NCBI RefSeq assembly: GCF_025399195.1
Contig: NW_026252111.1
Coordinates: 124,001-188,000, forward strand
Source of the DNA: Umbelopsis ramanniana AG
Taxonomy: Eukaryota > Mucoromycota > Umbelopsidomycetes > Umbelopsidales > Umbelopsidaceae
Length of the DNA: 64,000 nucleotides
Reading direction: 5' to 3'
In this document: positions 32,664 to 45,972 of the stretch, piece after piece
Position numbering within the stretch: position 1 is the first letter of the stretch
Layout of the letters: every line of letters starts with the position of its first letter
Translations under genes and position numbers: made by a program
The notes under the pieces: model-generated
The model's input: only the letters and a program-made list of their open reading frames with translations
Told to the model about the DNA's origin: nothing
Database searches by the model: none

Positions 32664-33578
32664 ATGGTATGGCCATGCATCCATTTTGATTTACAATCTT
32701 ACAGATTCGTGCGATGCACCGATGGATGGGTTGATACGAAGATGTGATTGATGCATGGATGAAAAGCAAGTTCGACATTCGACATGGCCAACATTTCCAC
32801 GACCATGTGGGCAACATTTTGAATCCACACCTTTATGAACATAATTCGCTTTCCAGCCAATGCGATAGAGCACCATCGTCAAAGATCACCAAGAAATTTG
32901 TTATAACAAATGCTAACGCTTTTACTTTTTTGCATTTCCAGGCCGACGCTTCTGTCACGATCAGGACTAGAAAGTTCCTTACCAACCGCTTGCTTCAGCG
33001 TAAGCAAATGGTCGTTGATGTAATTCATCCCGGCCGTGCCAATGTTCCCAAGGATGAACTTCGTGAGAAGCTCGCCAAGATGTACAAGGCTGAGAAGGAC
33101 GTCGTCTTCTGCTTCGGTTACAAGACCCAGTTCGGTGGTGGTAAGACCACTGGCTTCGCTCTTATCTACGATACTTTGGAGGCTGCCAAGAAGTTCGAGC
33201 CCAAGTACCGTCTTGTCAGAGTATGTATTTTCGACGATTAGTGTGTCGGGTGCGGTTCAGTCAGGCGTCCTAGTCCATCCGCGTATGGTTGAAGGGCAAA
33301 CCCCTTTCTTCATCAGAAAGGAAACAATGAAGTGAAGTGGACATGTCGACACATCTTTGTGGAAAACAACCTTTACATTTGTTGCAAACGCCTATGCTGG
33401 GGTTTCGTGTATCATGGAATGACTAAGTTTACTAACGAACACTATCGTCTTCTTACAACAGCACGGTTTGGCTGATGGCTCCAGAACTGCTCGCAAGCAA
33501 CGCAAGGAACGCAAGAACCGTGCCAAGAAGTACCGTGGCACCAAGAAGGCCAAGGCCGCTGGTGCTGGCAAGAAATAG
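32664..33578 (+). CDS. RPS24: 40S ribosomal protein eS24 (RPS24)
   Basis: Component of the small ribosomal subunit in the cytosol. Three coding exons give 132 aa: 32664-32666, 32942-33220 and 33462-33578. The first coding exon contributes only the ATG; the intron starts directly after it (GTATGG) and is 275 nt long. The protein then reads [60 protein letters not shown] and a basic tail ([18 protein letters not shown]). An ATG-only exon is known for eS24 genes in other eukaryotes. Codon use is strongly biased (AAG, CGT, GCC) as expected for a highly expressed gene. A poly(A)-signal-like AATAAA follows shortly after the stop (about 33594). Confidence 0.96.
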
Positions 33579-34141
33579 AGTGTTTGGATCTCTTAATAAA
33601 ACAGAAGCTACCGCACCTATTGAAATATTTCACGAAATACGTCTATAGCGTTGGGTCATGAATGGGATGGTGTCGCACACAGTAATGATTGAATTAGCGT
33701 AGTGGATGAACTCCATACATATTTTTCACCTTTATATCCATCAGGGCTTCTTTTATAGCCGTGGACTGCTACACTTATAGTCATAGGCGTGTCAATGCCA
33801 GCAAAGAGTGCGGAAGATGATAATTTCGTAAATGAAGCGACATGTCAATAATTAATGGGATACTAACATACCTATGTGATTACCACTACGTCTTAACATC
33901 TTTCCAATCTGCCAATCAAACATCTAGGCCATCAACAGCGCAATCGTGATCGAGCTTTGCTGAAGTTGTAAATGAAATAATTTTGGATGGATTGTGCGAT
34001 ATGAAATATTCATAAAACATTCTTTGTGGAAATCGATAAAATTTACCACGGCTATAGAACAATAACATTTTTTCTGCTTACAACTTTGTCTAGCACATTT
34101 CTTTCCTTCGACACACTCGCCTATCTTTTGCTGTTGTCCAG
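33579..34141. other. Intergenic upstream of aspartic protease
   Basis: 563 bp of AT-rich DNA. No gene was seen; overlapping minus-strand ORFs extend into the protease and lack coding character. Confidence 0.45.
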
Positions 34142-35967
34142 ATGCTACAGCGCACCATTTTATTAACCTTGGGATGTTTGCTGGTACTTGAAGTCGGAAA
34201 CTCCAGCGCTTCCATTTCACTTCCTATCAAAGGTGTTAAACGTATGGCATTGAAGTCTGCGAAAGTGGGAGCGACAAGTGGCACCGAGCATACAATCGAA
34301 AGCGGTGTCCGAAACGCAGATCTTGCAGTATGTAACATGCGGTTCATCTTGCTCGTCTCACTGAGTTTACACTGATATATTTTGCTTGTAGTATCTATTG
34401 GAGATTGGAGTAGGTAATGCATTAGATCCGGGAACTGAAATACTTGTTTTTTAAGTTCCTTTCGTTAATTTAACGTTCAAATAGGCTCTCCACCGCAACC
34501 CTTCACGTTATTGTTTGATACAGGTAACCTATCCATCGATTCATGTATTCAGGTACAATGGTCAGGCTGACACTCGTACATAAAACAGGGTCGTCCACGA
34601 CGTGGATCCCTGTGGACAATTGCGGTCATCGCTGCGGCTTTCCACCACACGGATACTCTGACGCTAGTTCGTCTACCAGCGAAAGTACAACTCTAAAGTT
34701 CGATATTCAATATGGGAGAGGATTTGCAGAAGGATATTTTGTCAAGGTAAATTGACTTTCACGTGTGTTTTGCACTCTGTTGATGCCTTAATTATAATTT
34801 CATTGTTGTAGGAAACAGTAACGCTCGGAAATGCTAGCATTCCTCAAACTGTAAGTGCCTGCATGGGAAAGCCACGTTTTTGACCAACACGCAAATTGTC
34901 TATCAGTGGGTTGTCCTAACAATTCCTCAATAGTATATTGCGGTGTCGAATTTCAATGATGGAGAGCTTTCTATGGACGGCGCGGGTAAATAAATCACGA
35001 CCTTAGTGGTTAATGTACAAGCAGTATTTGGAATAGCATTCTGACTGTATTTTTGTTTATGCAGATGGCATATTCGGAGCCGGACCTGACGAGCTGTCTT
35101 ATTCCGACAACAGCGAAGGCATCATCATCCCAACTGTTTTGACTAGTATGAAAACTGAAAAATTGATCGACGAACGCAGCTTTTCAGTATACTTCCAACC
35201 TCGCAAGGACGAAAACGATGAAAGCATCAATGGAGTTGTAACGTTTGGTGGAGGTAATGAGACTGCTACGATTGTATTGTGCTCATGACTGCGATATTTA
35301 AATTGCCTCTGCAGTTGACACAGAGCGAATTGAACCCAAGATCAATTATGTAAACGTTACCAAACAAGCTGGTTATAAGGTAAGTAGGCAAGCGAAGAAG
35401 TAAACCTCTTTGTCAGCACAATTAAACTCACGCACGTGGTACATTAGGACTATTGGGCTATTAACATCGATGGCCTTGCCTTTGATAACCAAACCGTCAG
35501 CAAAACCCAGTCGATGGTGGCATTAGTGGATACGGGTACGACCATGGTATTAATACCAGAGGCCATTGCACGTGATTTCTTTCGCAACATACCTTCAGCA
35601 TATCGAAGTCAATCCGGGTTATTCGTAATTCCTTGCAACGCTTCCAACCTTCCAACGTTCTCAGTCATTATCAATGGTGAAAAATATACACTAGATGGGT
35701 CCCAATATGTGATCCCACGATTTCAGGTGGTACGTAGGCTTTTTTATTTATGCTGGCCAAGGGAATTACTTCGGAGGTACAAAAGTCAACTAGTTACTAA
35801 GCTCCAACCTATAGCAACACTTGAATCCAGACTATTGTTATACCTACCTACAAAGTGGACCACCTAACTTGCAGATTATACTTGGATATGGGTTCCTTCA
35901 GTCTGTGGGAACCATTTACAACATGGATACTCGGCAAATTGGCTTTGGTAGACACAAAGCTCATTAA
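34142..35967 (+). CDS. Secreted pepsin-like aspartic protease
   Basis: An A1-family endopeptidase. Ten exons give 394 aa: 34142-34327, 34392-34413 (22 nt), 34485-34523, 34589-34746, 34812-34850, 34934-34985, 35065-35253, 35315-35379, 35448-35729 and 35815-35967. A signal peptide (MLQRTILLTLGCLLVLEVG) and a short propeptide precede the mature enzyme. The first catalytic Asp is in LLFDTGSSTTWIP, whose codons are split by an intron after DTG's first base group; the second is in ALVDTGTTMVLIP. A flap-like stretch (DIQYGRGFAEGYF) is present with Tyr. Cys pairs and NXT/S sites occur. It ends MDTRQIGFGRHKAH, without a GPI signal. The exon 9 donor could be three bases earlier. Likely a secreted acid protease for nutrition. 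Confidence 0.9.
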
Positions 35968-36123
35968 TAAATTAAAACAAAGTGTCGAGGAAAAAAATAA
36001 TCCGTTGAGTCAAAAGTGAATGAAAAGCAGTCTGCCGGAGTTACCCGGGGGTGTCAGCGCCCCCAATTTATATTCTTATTTTTTTTTCCTGACCTTTCAA
36101 GCCTTTGTCTGGAATCGATCACC

Positions 36124-38576
<2,453 letters not shown>

Positions 38577-38781
38577 ACGTCTTCGCATGTATCCTCCTAT
38601 TCCATACAATAACACCATAGAATGTAATTTTTGTTCCTCTTCTATCGAACCAAATCCTATATCAGCTCAATTTGGTCTGTTTCATACAAGTATTCATAAG
38701 CGATAAACATGCTCTTTTTTTTTTTCTTTTCCCAAAATCCCTTTTTCCATACTTTTCAGATATTTGTTTTTAATATGAATA

Positions 38782-39924
38782 TCACAATTGTACATCGCAA
38801 GTCCCTTTTACCGCCATGTTGCCATCACGATCAGCAATCCATAGTTCAAAGGATTTTTCCTTCTCGGTGCTTGAAGACATTTCTCGTCCGCAAACATTGA
38901 AAGGCTGGTCGGCATACACCGGACTTAAACACTTATATTGGAAAGATTTAATATGGGGTGGTGTATCGAATGTTCCTGTCGCCAGATGTCGACGCATGAG
39001 ATCCATTAGTAGCGTGCTCATCAGAGGACCATGGACCAAACAAGCTGCAGCAGCCAATGGTATGAGGGATATGGACAGGCGAGCGGAACGCTTCCAATTG
39101 ACTGCATATAACTTACCTGGGTGGTGCTCCACGGTGGTAGCATAGATGTGATCATAGTGTATAAGATGAGAGTTGAAAGTCAAGGCTGAATATCTGAAGA
39201 GTGTCATCGGTGTGGGGTCGAAACGAAGTGAGAACTCAGGAGCCTTGCTGACTTTTTTTTTTTGAATAAATATAAATGAATCATATGAGTAAGTGGAAAG
39301 CTTTGGTAATAAACATCGCTGCATTGTCGCAGTGTACGCTTACTCACCTTTGATACGTCTCGCAGGTGTGGCCTTGTCACCTCCATCTGTGGGTTCCTGC
39401 ACATACACCAAACATCGAGTTTCTTTCATGGACCAGCCTTGCTCGTTATAGATGTCTTTATCAATCCACACAAATGCAGATTCGCCCCTACGACCGGCAT
39501 TGACCTGAACATCAGCTAATTTTGATTTCATCGTGGCCTTTTGTCCAACTCTCAGTAAATTATCTCGACTCCACTCCAGTTTTGCCCCTGCCCACATTCG
39601 ATGAACAAAGGGCTTGGGGGGCTTAAAATTGACCTCGTATCCGTCCGACGCCAATTCACTTTCTGTGAACCTCGGTGGAAAGTAAACCAAATGCCATGCC
39701 GGTGGTATTATTGTGCCTTCGGGAGGTATGTTGTCGTGCTTGAATTCTGTCAAAGGATCGTCTAACGTGTTTGCCAAAAGGTTGAATTGAGAAGCGCCTA
39801 TATGGTCCTGCGAATGATCAACATGGGATTCTAATTGAGATTTCCACATGTTGATCACCGATGCTGCTGTTGACAGCTGGCGTTTCTGAAAGATAGTTCG
39901 TGTTTTGGACAAATATTTGAGCAT
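38782..39924 (-). CDS. HTD2: Mitochondrial 3-hydroxyacyl-thioester dehydratase (HTD2-like)
   Basis: Probable hot-dog-fold dehydratase of mitochondrial (type II) fatty acid synthesis, related to fungal Htd2 and mesaconyl-C4-CoA hydratases. Three exons give 324 aa: 39348-39924, 39117-39251 and 38782-39044. Start 39924 gives a presequence-like N-terminus (MLKYLSKTRTIFQKRQLSTA); an upstream in-frame ATG at 39963 would add 13 residues. Landmarks are IPPAWHLVYFPPRFTESEL, FVHRMWAGAKLEWSRDNLL, FRYSALTFNSHLIHYDH (the hydratase-type helix with H-x3-I-H-Y-D) and LVHGPLMSTLLMDLMRRH. The second intron (39045-39116) must be removed to keep the last helix; read-through is also in frame, so intron retention could be tolerated. 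Confidence 0.85.
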
Positions 39925-40131
39925 GAAGGATAATTGACAGGTTATGTTAATCCGTTTCTCCAACTGGTCGGTCTTCTAGGCAAACGGCTCCAGTGTGACA
40001 AAATGTTTATCCGACCACGTTGCTGTGTCCTTCCCATTGTGAGGTAAGCCCCACAGGCACACATGCCCGCTTAAGGTCAGCTGTATTTTTTGTTACTTCC
40101 ATTGAACTTGGTTTACTTGGAAATCTACATC

Positions 40132-40402
40132 ATGACTGCAAACAAGCCTACAGTGGTATGGTAGCTAGGTAGCATTGAAATGGTTTGCATGCAGTCGATT
40201 GCTAATTACTTTCGCGTTGGGCCATTTACAGCGAACTCCACTTCTTGCACGGGAACCAGATGAACCGGTCAACGAATCCAAGTCCGTAATCAGCAAAGTC
40301 TCTGATGGCCTCACGCACGGCATGGTTCTCTTCTTGTGGGCCGGTGTAGTTGTGACCAGTCTCATTGGAGGATTCTTTGTTGAGCTCTTCTATTATCGAT
40401 AA
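40132..40402 (+). CDS. Small single-pass membrane protein
   Basis: Two exons give 64 aa: 40132-40155 and 40232-40402, in phase. The N-terminal half is polar with a TPLLAREPDEPVNES stretch; the C-terminal half carries one membrane helix (MVLFLWAGVVVTSLIGGFFV) ending ELFYYR. No family was recognised. The clean intron and the stop right after the helix argue for a real gene. Cellular location is unknown; tail-anchored topology is suggested by the helix position. Confidence 0.6.
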
Positions 40403-41233
40403 TTTTGTTGCTTGATGGCTAATTGTTTCGCCATAATAATTAATTATAGTAGGACCCTCTGTTCTGTTCAACATCCTCATATTTAATCGCGTACTTTAGG
40501 ATATCGTATTTACGTTGAAGTTTTAATATTATTTGCTGTCATGTAAAGCGATTTCCGCAGACTCGGAGTGCCATGAATGTTGGTAAGATTTGCCAATATG
40601 GCCTAAGCACACGAACGACCATGCGTGTCTAGAAGCGACGGGCTGAAGATCTTCCAAGCGGAATATTGAGAAAAGACCATGGCTTTCCAATTGTAGCCAG
40701 ATCTCCTACTGTTTCATTAAAGTCCAGTTTCCTTTGAAAACGCCAGAAGGTAAACTTGAGATCTTCCCAAAGACTTTACTTTCCAAGCATAGCTAGTATT
40801 ATGGCACCAGGATAATAGAAGAACGGTGAGAGGCGTTGTGCAACATCAATCTCACTTTGGCCCTGACCAAGTCTGACTTTCTTTTTTTTTTCTTTGGCTT
40901 TTGGAAATTATGACTCCAGATGCCAAATTCAGAGCTCTTAAGGAGTAACTCGCGTGAATCCAAGGGATTTGTATCCAAATTATAATAATTAAGCATACAA
41001 TCAAATTGCATTTCTGATGCCAGTACTGCATTGTGGCAATTGTGAGCCACGTCCAAAAAAGGTCTGGGCACCTAAGTTCAAGGACCGCGAAATTACAAGC
41101 GAAGGGGCCCCAAATGAATGGCACAGAAAAAAAAAAATAGCTCTCCTTCCAGCGTAATAACCCTCCTTCCTCCTCCTTTCGTCTCGATTATTCTACTTTT
41201 AAACTAGAATCAGGTTTGCTGGTCAACCCGTCG
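40403..41233. other. Intergenic, gene-poor
   Basis: 831 bp with several short ORFs on the minus strand (for example 40799-41071) that have an unconvincing composition. It should hold the promoter of the UPF0658 gene; an A10-like tract at about 41128-41139 lies close to it. Confidence 0.5.
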
Positions 41234-42758
41234 ATGCCTTCAATTCAAAAAATCGTATGTAAATCGTCGATCACAGACAGCCAGTGCATGTTTAAAAAAA
41301 CGTGCCTAGATAAAAAGCTGACACACTTTATCTTGGTTTCAGGTGTCTCGCGTCACAGAGTCTCGCTGGTCGAAGCTCTACGTTGCAACCGCATGCTTGC
41401 AAGCCATTGTAATTATAGTACTGCAAGTTGCAATTCTTCTCCAGAATTCCCAAGAATCAGAAGAGCTACCTGATGCTTTGCCCATTGGCACAACAACCTC
41501 TAGCAGTGATGTATTGGATCAGGCAGCCGTTCGTTTTCGCAACATCAAATGGGAGAATCTCGCCTTTTGCGGCTTTCAAATATGGTTCTTAGGCATGGCG
41601 TTTGATGCAGTAAGTAGCTTTTTCTAGATATAATCAATCTTTTCCGTTCAGCCGTGCTAACGGACTGAATTCCTTTGCAGACCGTTTATCAAAATACAGC
41701 CGAAATTCTAGCTTTAGCTGTTCTCAATGGTTTTTGTGCGCTTCTAGGTGCATTTGAGATCGTTGATGGTGTGATATGGATCAAACGCATTGGCGCAGAC
41801 GTCAACGTCGTACCTCTGTCAGTTGCACGCAATATTGAAATTGGCCTCACTTGCGCCATTCTATTGTTCGCCTGTGTCTTTGCCTACCTCAGTCTAGCAA
41901 TGGTACGACAATTCGGGTAAGTTGACTTGTGATCTGATCCTTGGTTATGGCCCGCTCAGCATTCTATATTTATCTCACCATAATGCTTTTTATAACATCA
42001 GCTGGAATATCTACAAAAAAATAGGTGCCGACATTAGAATTCAACGTAAGCTGTCGATGCATAATTCCTAAGCCTGCTATGCCGATCCCAACTAATTTAC
42101 CTTTGCATGCTGTGTTCTTTTAATAGGCATGTATCGAACGTTTCAATTCTTTGTTCTGGCTCTGAAAATCGACCTATTCTTTGAATTCATGGTCAGCGTT
42201 TTCTACTGCATTCAATTCGGTCTACGTAGCGGAATTACTGGAGAGACTGGTATCCAGTTGGTTGTTACCATTCTTCTAGTGCCCATGCTTTATTTTTCAC
42301 GAATGGCCGTAAGTATTCTCACCAACCATAGATTCAATCAAAATTATCTGGTTCAAAATGGGCTAAACTTATTTCCTGACCAAAGTGCTCGTCTGAAAGT
42401 ATCGGTCAAATGATCACTTGTATCTGCTTCCAAGGTTTTGTGGTCGTTCACTTTTCTCTTGTCCTTCATCAGACATTCGTTCCCAATAACAATTGGTACG
42501 TGTGGATTTGTCTGGTTTGGGCGGGTATTGCTCTCACGGTGGTAAGTACCTTGAAGATATCACTTTTTGCAATGGGAGGAACGCGTGCTCACACAATAAC
42601 TACAATAGGCCACATCAGTTCTTGGCGCAATGTGTTTGCGTAACTTTGAGAAGGGTCTGAAACCTTTTGTACAACGCGGCCGCAACAAGTCGTCACAGAA
42701 GGACTTGGAAATGAATACCCAAAAGACCATCGATGAGTGGAAGATCGATGATATCTAA
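41234..42758 (+). CDS. UPF0658 family Golgi membrane protein
   Basis: Multi-pass membrane protein related to the fungal UPF0658 family (S. pombe members locate to the Golgi); function unknown. Seven exons give 351 aa: 41234-41254, 41343-41609, 41681-41916, 42002-42045, 42127-42308, 42386-42541 and 42609-42758. Membrane segments seen: YVATACLQAIVIIVLQVAIL, LAFCGFQIWFLGMAFDA, ILALAVLNGFCALLGAFEIV, IGLTCAILLFACVFAYLSLA, FFVLALKIDLFFEFMVSVFY, GIQLVVTILLVPMLYFSRMA, FQGFVVVHFSLVLHQTF and WYVWICLVWAGIALTV. The tail NFEKGLKPFVQRG is characteristic. The 42386 acceptor was chosen because it alone keeps phase; the first exon codes for only seven residues. Confidence 0.85.
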
Positions 42759-43183
42759 GCGTCAGCTGCTACCTTCGTTAAATTCCCAATTGCATATCTA
42801 TTTTCTCCTGTCGTCATTTACCAAGACTCCCCTTCACTCCTTACCCCACACCTTCCATGCAATGGGTCGCGGGTATTCTTTAGCTGGCCAAGATACCTCA
42901 CTCCTATTTGTTGCATATAGAGAACAACACGCTCTCTTCAAAGTTTGATTGTACAATATCTGTTCAAGATACTCTTGATTCATAAACTACCATTATCACG
43001 TTTCAATTAACCATTTTTTTTTGGATCAGTCTATTTATTGTAGGGCAGATATCCAAGATGTGTTTGCAATCGGCCATGGGGGGCACGAATGCTATTATTT
43101 ACATTGACAGTTTGGATGTAATTTTGGGTTCTAAGAAAAAAGTTAGCGTAGTATGTGGGAGATGAGGGGTGAATTTTTCTTTT
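42759..43183. other. Convergent 3' flanks
   Basis: 425 bp between the UPF0658 gene and mitochondrial L27, with no recognisable gene. Confidence 0.45.
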
Positions 43184-43852
43184 TTAGTTCTGAAGCTCCT
43201 TGAGTTTCTGTTGTCGTTGGCTTTCCCAGACTTCCAAGTCAACGAGGTCAAACAGGCGTGGCTTGGGCTGATGAGAGGGAGTTGGCAAGGTTTGCTCTCT
43301 ATCAAAGACGACTCCAACAAATCTACGTTTGGGTTGCGTGGGGTCCTTGTAAAAGTGGACGAAGCCGGGTTGCAAGGCATAGATAGTATGATCTTTACCC
43401 ATATCGACCTTTTAAAACACAACAAAAGGGGGTTAATCGATGAGCAAGCGACAAAAAGGCATATTGGTTGTTCGCTCGGTTGCGAGATTCTTACATTATC
43501 GCCGGGGTGGAATTTGGTTCCTCGCTGTCGAACAATAATATTGCCTGGGATGACCTCTTGACCGCCGAACTTCTTGACACCAAGACGTCGACCTGCAGAG
43601 TCTCTACCGTTGCGAGTAGAACCTCCGGACTTCTTTGTAGCCCAACGCACTTGCATCAATTCTATGGAAAAAAAAACACCAAGGTGGCAAATAGTGAGTT
43701 TTCAATGGACTCGAACAAATGATGACATGCGTGAATTTACCTGAGGTAAGTGATGATCTTGATGGCAAATGTGCTTGTGCAAACAGTGAGCTAGTTGCTC
43801 CCGAGACTAACTTCGGTCGAAGTGCCTGAACTTGCGAAAGCATGGTCGACAT
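43184..43852 (-). CDS. MRPL27: Mitochondrial ribosomal protein bL27m
   Basis: Component of the mitochondrial large ribosomal subunit. Three exons give 167 aa: 43741-43852, 43495-43661 and 43184-43408. A presequence with Met-Ser-Thr-Met start ([18 protein letters not shown]) precedes the mature part. The bL27 signature is clear: [51 protein letters not shown], then [20 protein letters not shown]. The C-terminal extension (~45 residues) is longer than bacterial L27, as in fungal mitochondrial forms. Start could be 43852 or the next Met at 43843. Confidence 0.95.
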
Positions 43853-44020
43853 TTTGGTATACAACAACTTTCTGACAAGTGCAAGTACCAAAAAATAAAT
43901 GTTTACCAAAATTACACGTGATGTGTGACTGCCATTCGCCCACCCACAACTGCCCAGGAACCAAACGAAACGATTCAAGTTGTACAAGTTTAGCGTCAGT
44001 TATTATAAAAAAAAGAATCA

Positions 44021-45390
44021 TTATCCATGCAAATAATTAGGGTCTGTCAATGGTAATGGAGGAAATGCAATGAAGACAGCTAGGCAGATCACCGTAGCGG
44101 CAGCGGATATCATCATAAACAACCAAGATCGACGCATATGGATACGTCGAATGGTTTTGTCCAGCGTTGTATGATATCGAAGGTCTGTTAACCCGCTAAT
44201 TGAGCACAATGTATTAGAATGTCGTAGCTTGACTTGAATGACATCAATGAAATGTTACTGTACCTCACATTGAGTAAGCCTTGCCACCAGGAGAACTCAC
44301 CAACTACGGCCACAAGCGTACAACACCCTAAAAAGATAGGAATAGTGCCCCATAGCCTTGTCACTCTAGTTCCAATTCCAGTGAGAATAAACGCTATTTC
44401 CAATCCAAAACCAGCAGTGAGGAAAACAACGCTCAAGAACAAGTAAATTTTCATGCCTTGGACGGACACGTTCTTATACATGACCGAGTCAAGAAATCGT
44501 CCATAAAAAAAAATATTGAGCATTTCGTAAACGTATAGAAACGATGAATCGAAGATAATGGGGTCAGCTAGATGATGAATCTCAATCATTTCTTGCAGTG
44601 CTATCCGGTAGTCGTCTGGCAAAAATATTGTAGATTCTGCATGGTACGGTGTACAGAACTTGAAATAGATTCGTTTGGCATTTTGTTGCAGGTCTTCGTA
44701 GCATAACATCGATGGAATGTCTATACGTTTCCATGAGTATAGTGACTGTGGAATATAGACAGAAGTATCGGAGTCTTCCAAAAGCTCAATGGTATCGGTC
44801 ACCTCTGAGTATTGAGGGCTCGATTCTTCTTCCTCTGCAAAAGATTGAGGCATTGAACGAGTTGCATCGTCCTGGGCAGGGTGGATACTGGAGGATGGGT
44901 AAGAAACAGGTGATAGTTGAGACGCCCGCACGGCTGCAATTAAAGAGGATGTGTCGTGGGATGATGCTTGGTAGGATGAGAATTTGGACCGCCGGTAACT
45001 ACCAGATGACGCGGCATCACTCCTGCGTTTCCTTCTCGCAATGTTCGTATGTAATGCAGCCCACAGCTTTTGATGATTATATATCTCTCGCCAGAATGCT
45101 ACATTCGCTTCAGCACCATACCGTTTCAGAAAGTCTTCAAAGTTTTGCAAGGAAAGCGGAGGGCGGGTTTTGCGAGTCAGTATTTGATCTAGTGTAGGCA
45201 GACCATTCACAAGTAAATTGTGATCTTTCACTTCTGTCCAAGCCTGGAGTGGGCTTGGCTCAAAAATGTCATTGGAGTAACCATACAGTTTGTGACCCAT
45301 GCTGCTTTTTCTGGCTAATTTTCCTTCTGTCGCTCTCAAATAAGGGTTATTAGGGTTGGAGATTCGATAGCTACTCCCGAAGGTATCCAT
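44021..45390 (-). CDS. RAX1: Rax1-like membrane protein with RGS-type domain
   Basis: In yeast, Rax1 is a plasma-membrane landmark for bipolar budding; filamentous relatives have unknown roles. Two exons give 433 aa: 44264-45390 and 44021-44195. The N-terminal half has an RGS-like fold: PPLSLQNFEDFLKRYGAEAN (start), AFWREIYNHQKLW, a long Ser-rich insertion, then NAKRIYFKFCTPYHAESTIF and LPDDYRIALQEMIE. Membrane segments follow: MKIYLFLSVVFLTAGFGLEI, LWGTIPIFLGCCTLVAVVGE and WLFMMISAAATVICLAVFIA. The ~100-residue Ser-rich insertion within the RGS-like region is a notable deviation from canonical RGS domains. Confidence 0.8.
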
Positions 45391-45972
45391 AGGAATCTCG
45401 GAGTTACCGGTCGGTACAGTTGGAAAAAGTATGTGCGCTGGACGGTTGCTAGAATGGGGAGTGAATATTTTTTAAAAAGTAAATACATATCAACACTGCA
45501 GATCGATCTTACTCTAGAGCCTTTGGATAGTGCGAAACCGTGGGGAAAGACAGTTTCGGGGATTGCGGAAAGGCATCTTCGCTCGCCATGACCAGGCAAG
45601 CAATGGCCAAATGTCAGTGATGCGAAGGTAGAGAAAGTCTGGGAGAATGGAAAAAGCAAGGTTGTGGTCAAACAGTATGGCTACCGAGAAAGCCTGCTCA
45701 GCATGTGGCGAAAAGAAGTTTGAGGTGTTCTCCTGAAAATGTGGTTCGAATCTCGAGCATGAATGTTAGTGTAACCTTAGAATACGTCAATGCTCAAGGT
45801 TACATTTAAGGGAAGATAAGCAATTGCCCAGCATGAGATTTATTTGCTTATGGTTTGCATTGCTACCATTGTTGGGAAAATACATGAGAAAGAAAGTTAG
45901 GTACGGTACACGGGTAATGCCAGCCAGCCAAAATTCATAGGGTAAAAGTAAAGGTATCAGCAGGCACGGCGA
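45391..45972. other. Intergenic, Rax1-like promoter and CUL3 3' flank
   Basis: 582 bp. A GGTTCGAATC motif at about 45752 recalls a tRNA B box, but no cloverleaf can be built around it. No gene was seen. Confidence 0.45.

Noticed and set aside
40799-41124. Overlapping 90-aa minus-strand ORFs
   Set aside because: Two frames overlap with biased Lys/Ser runs from an A/T-rich tract; no domain, no intron signals.
45745-45775. GGTTCGAATCTC motif like a tRNA B box
   Set aside because: The bases on both sides do not pair into a T stem and there is no matching A box or acceptor stem at the right distance.
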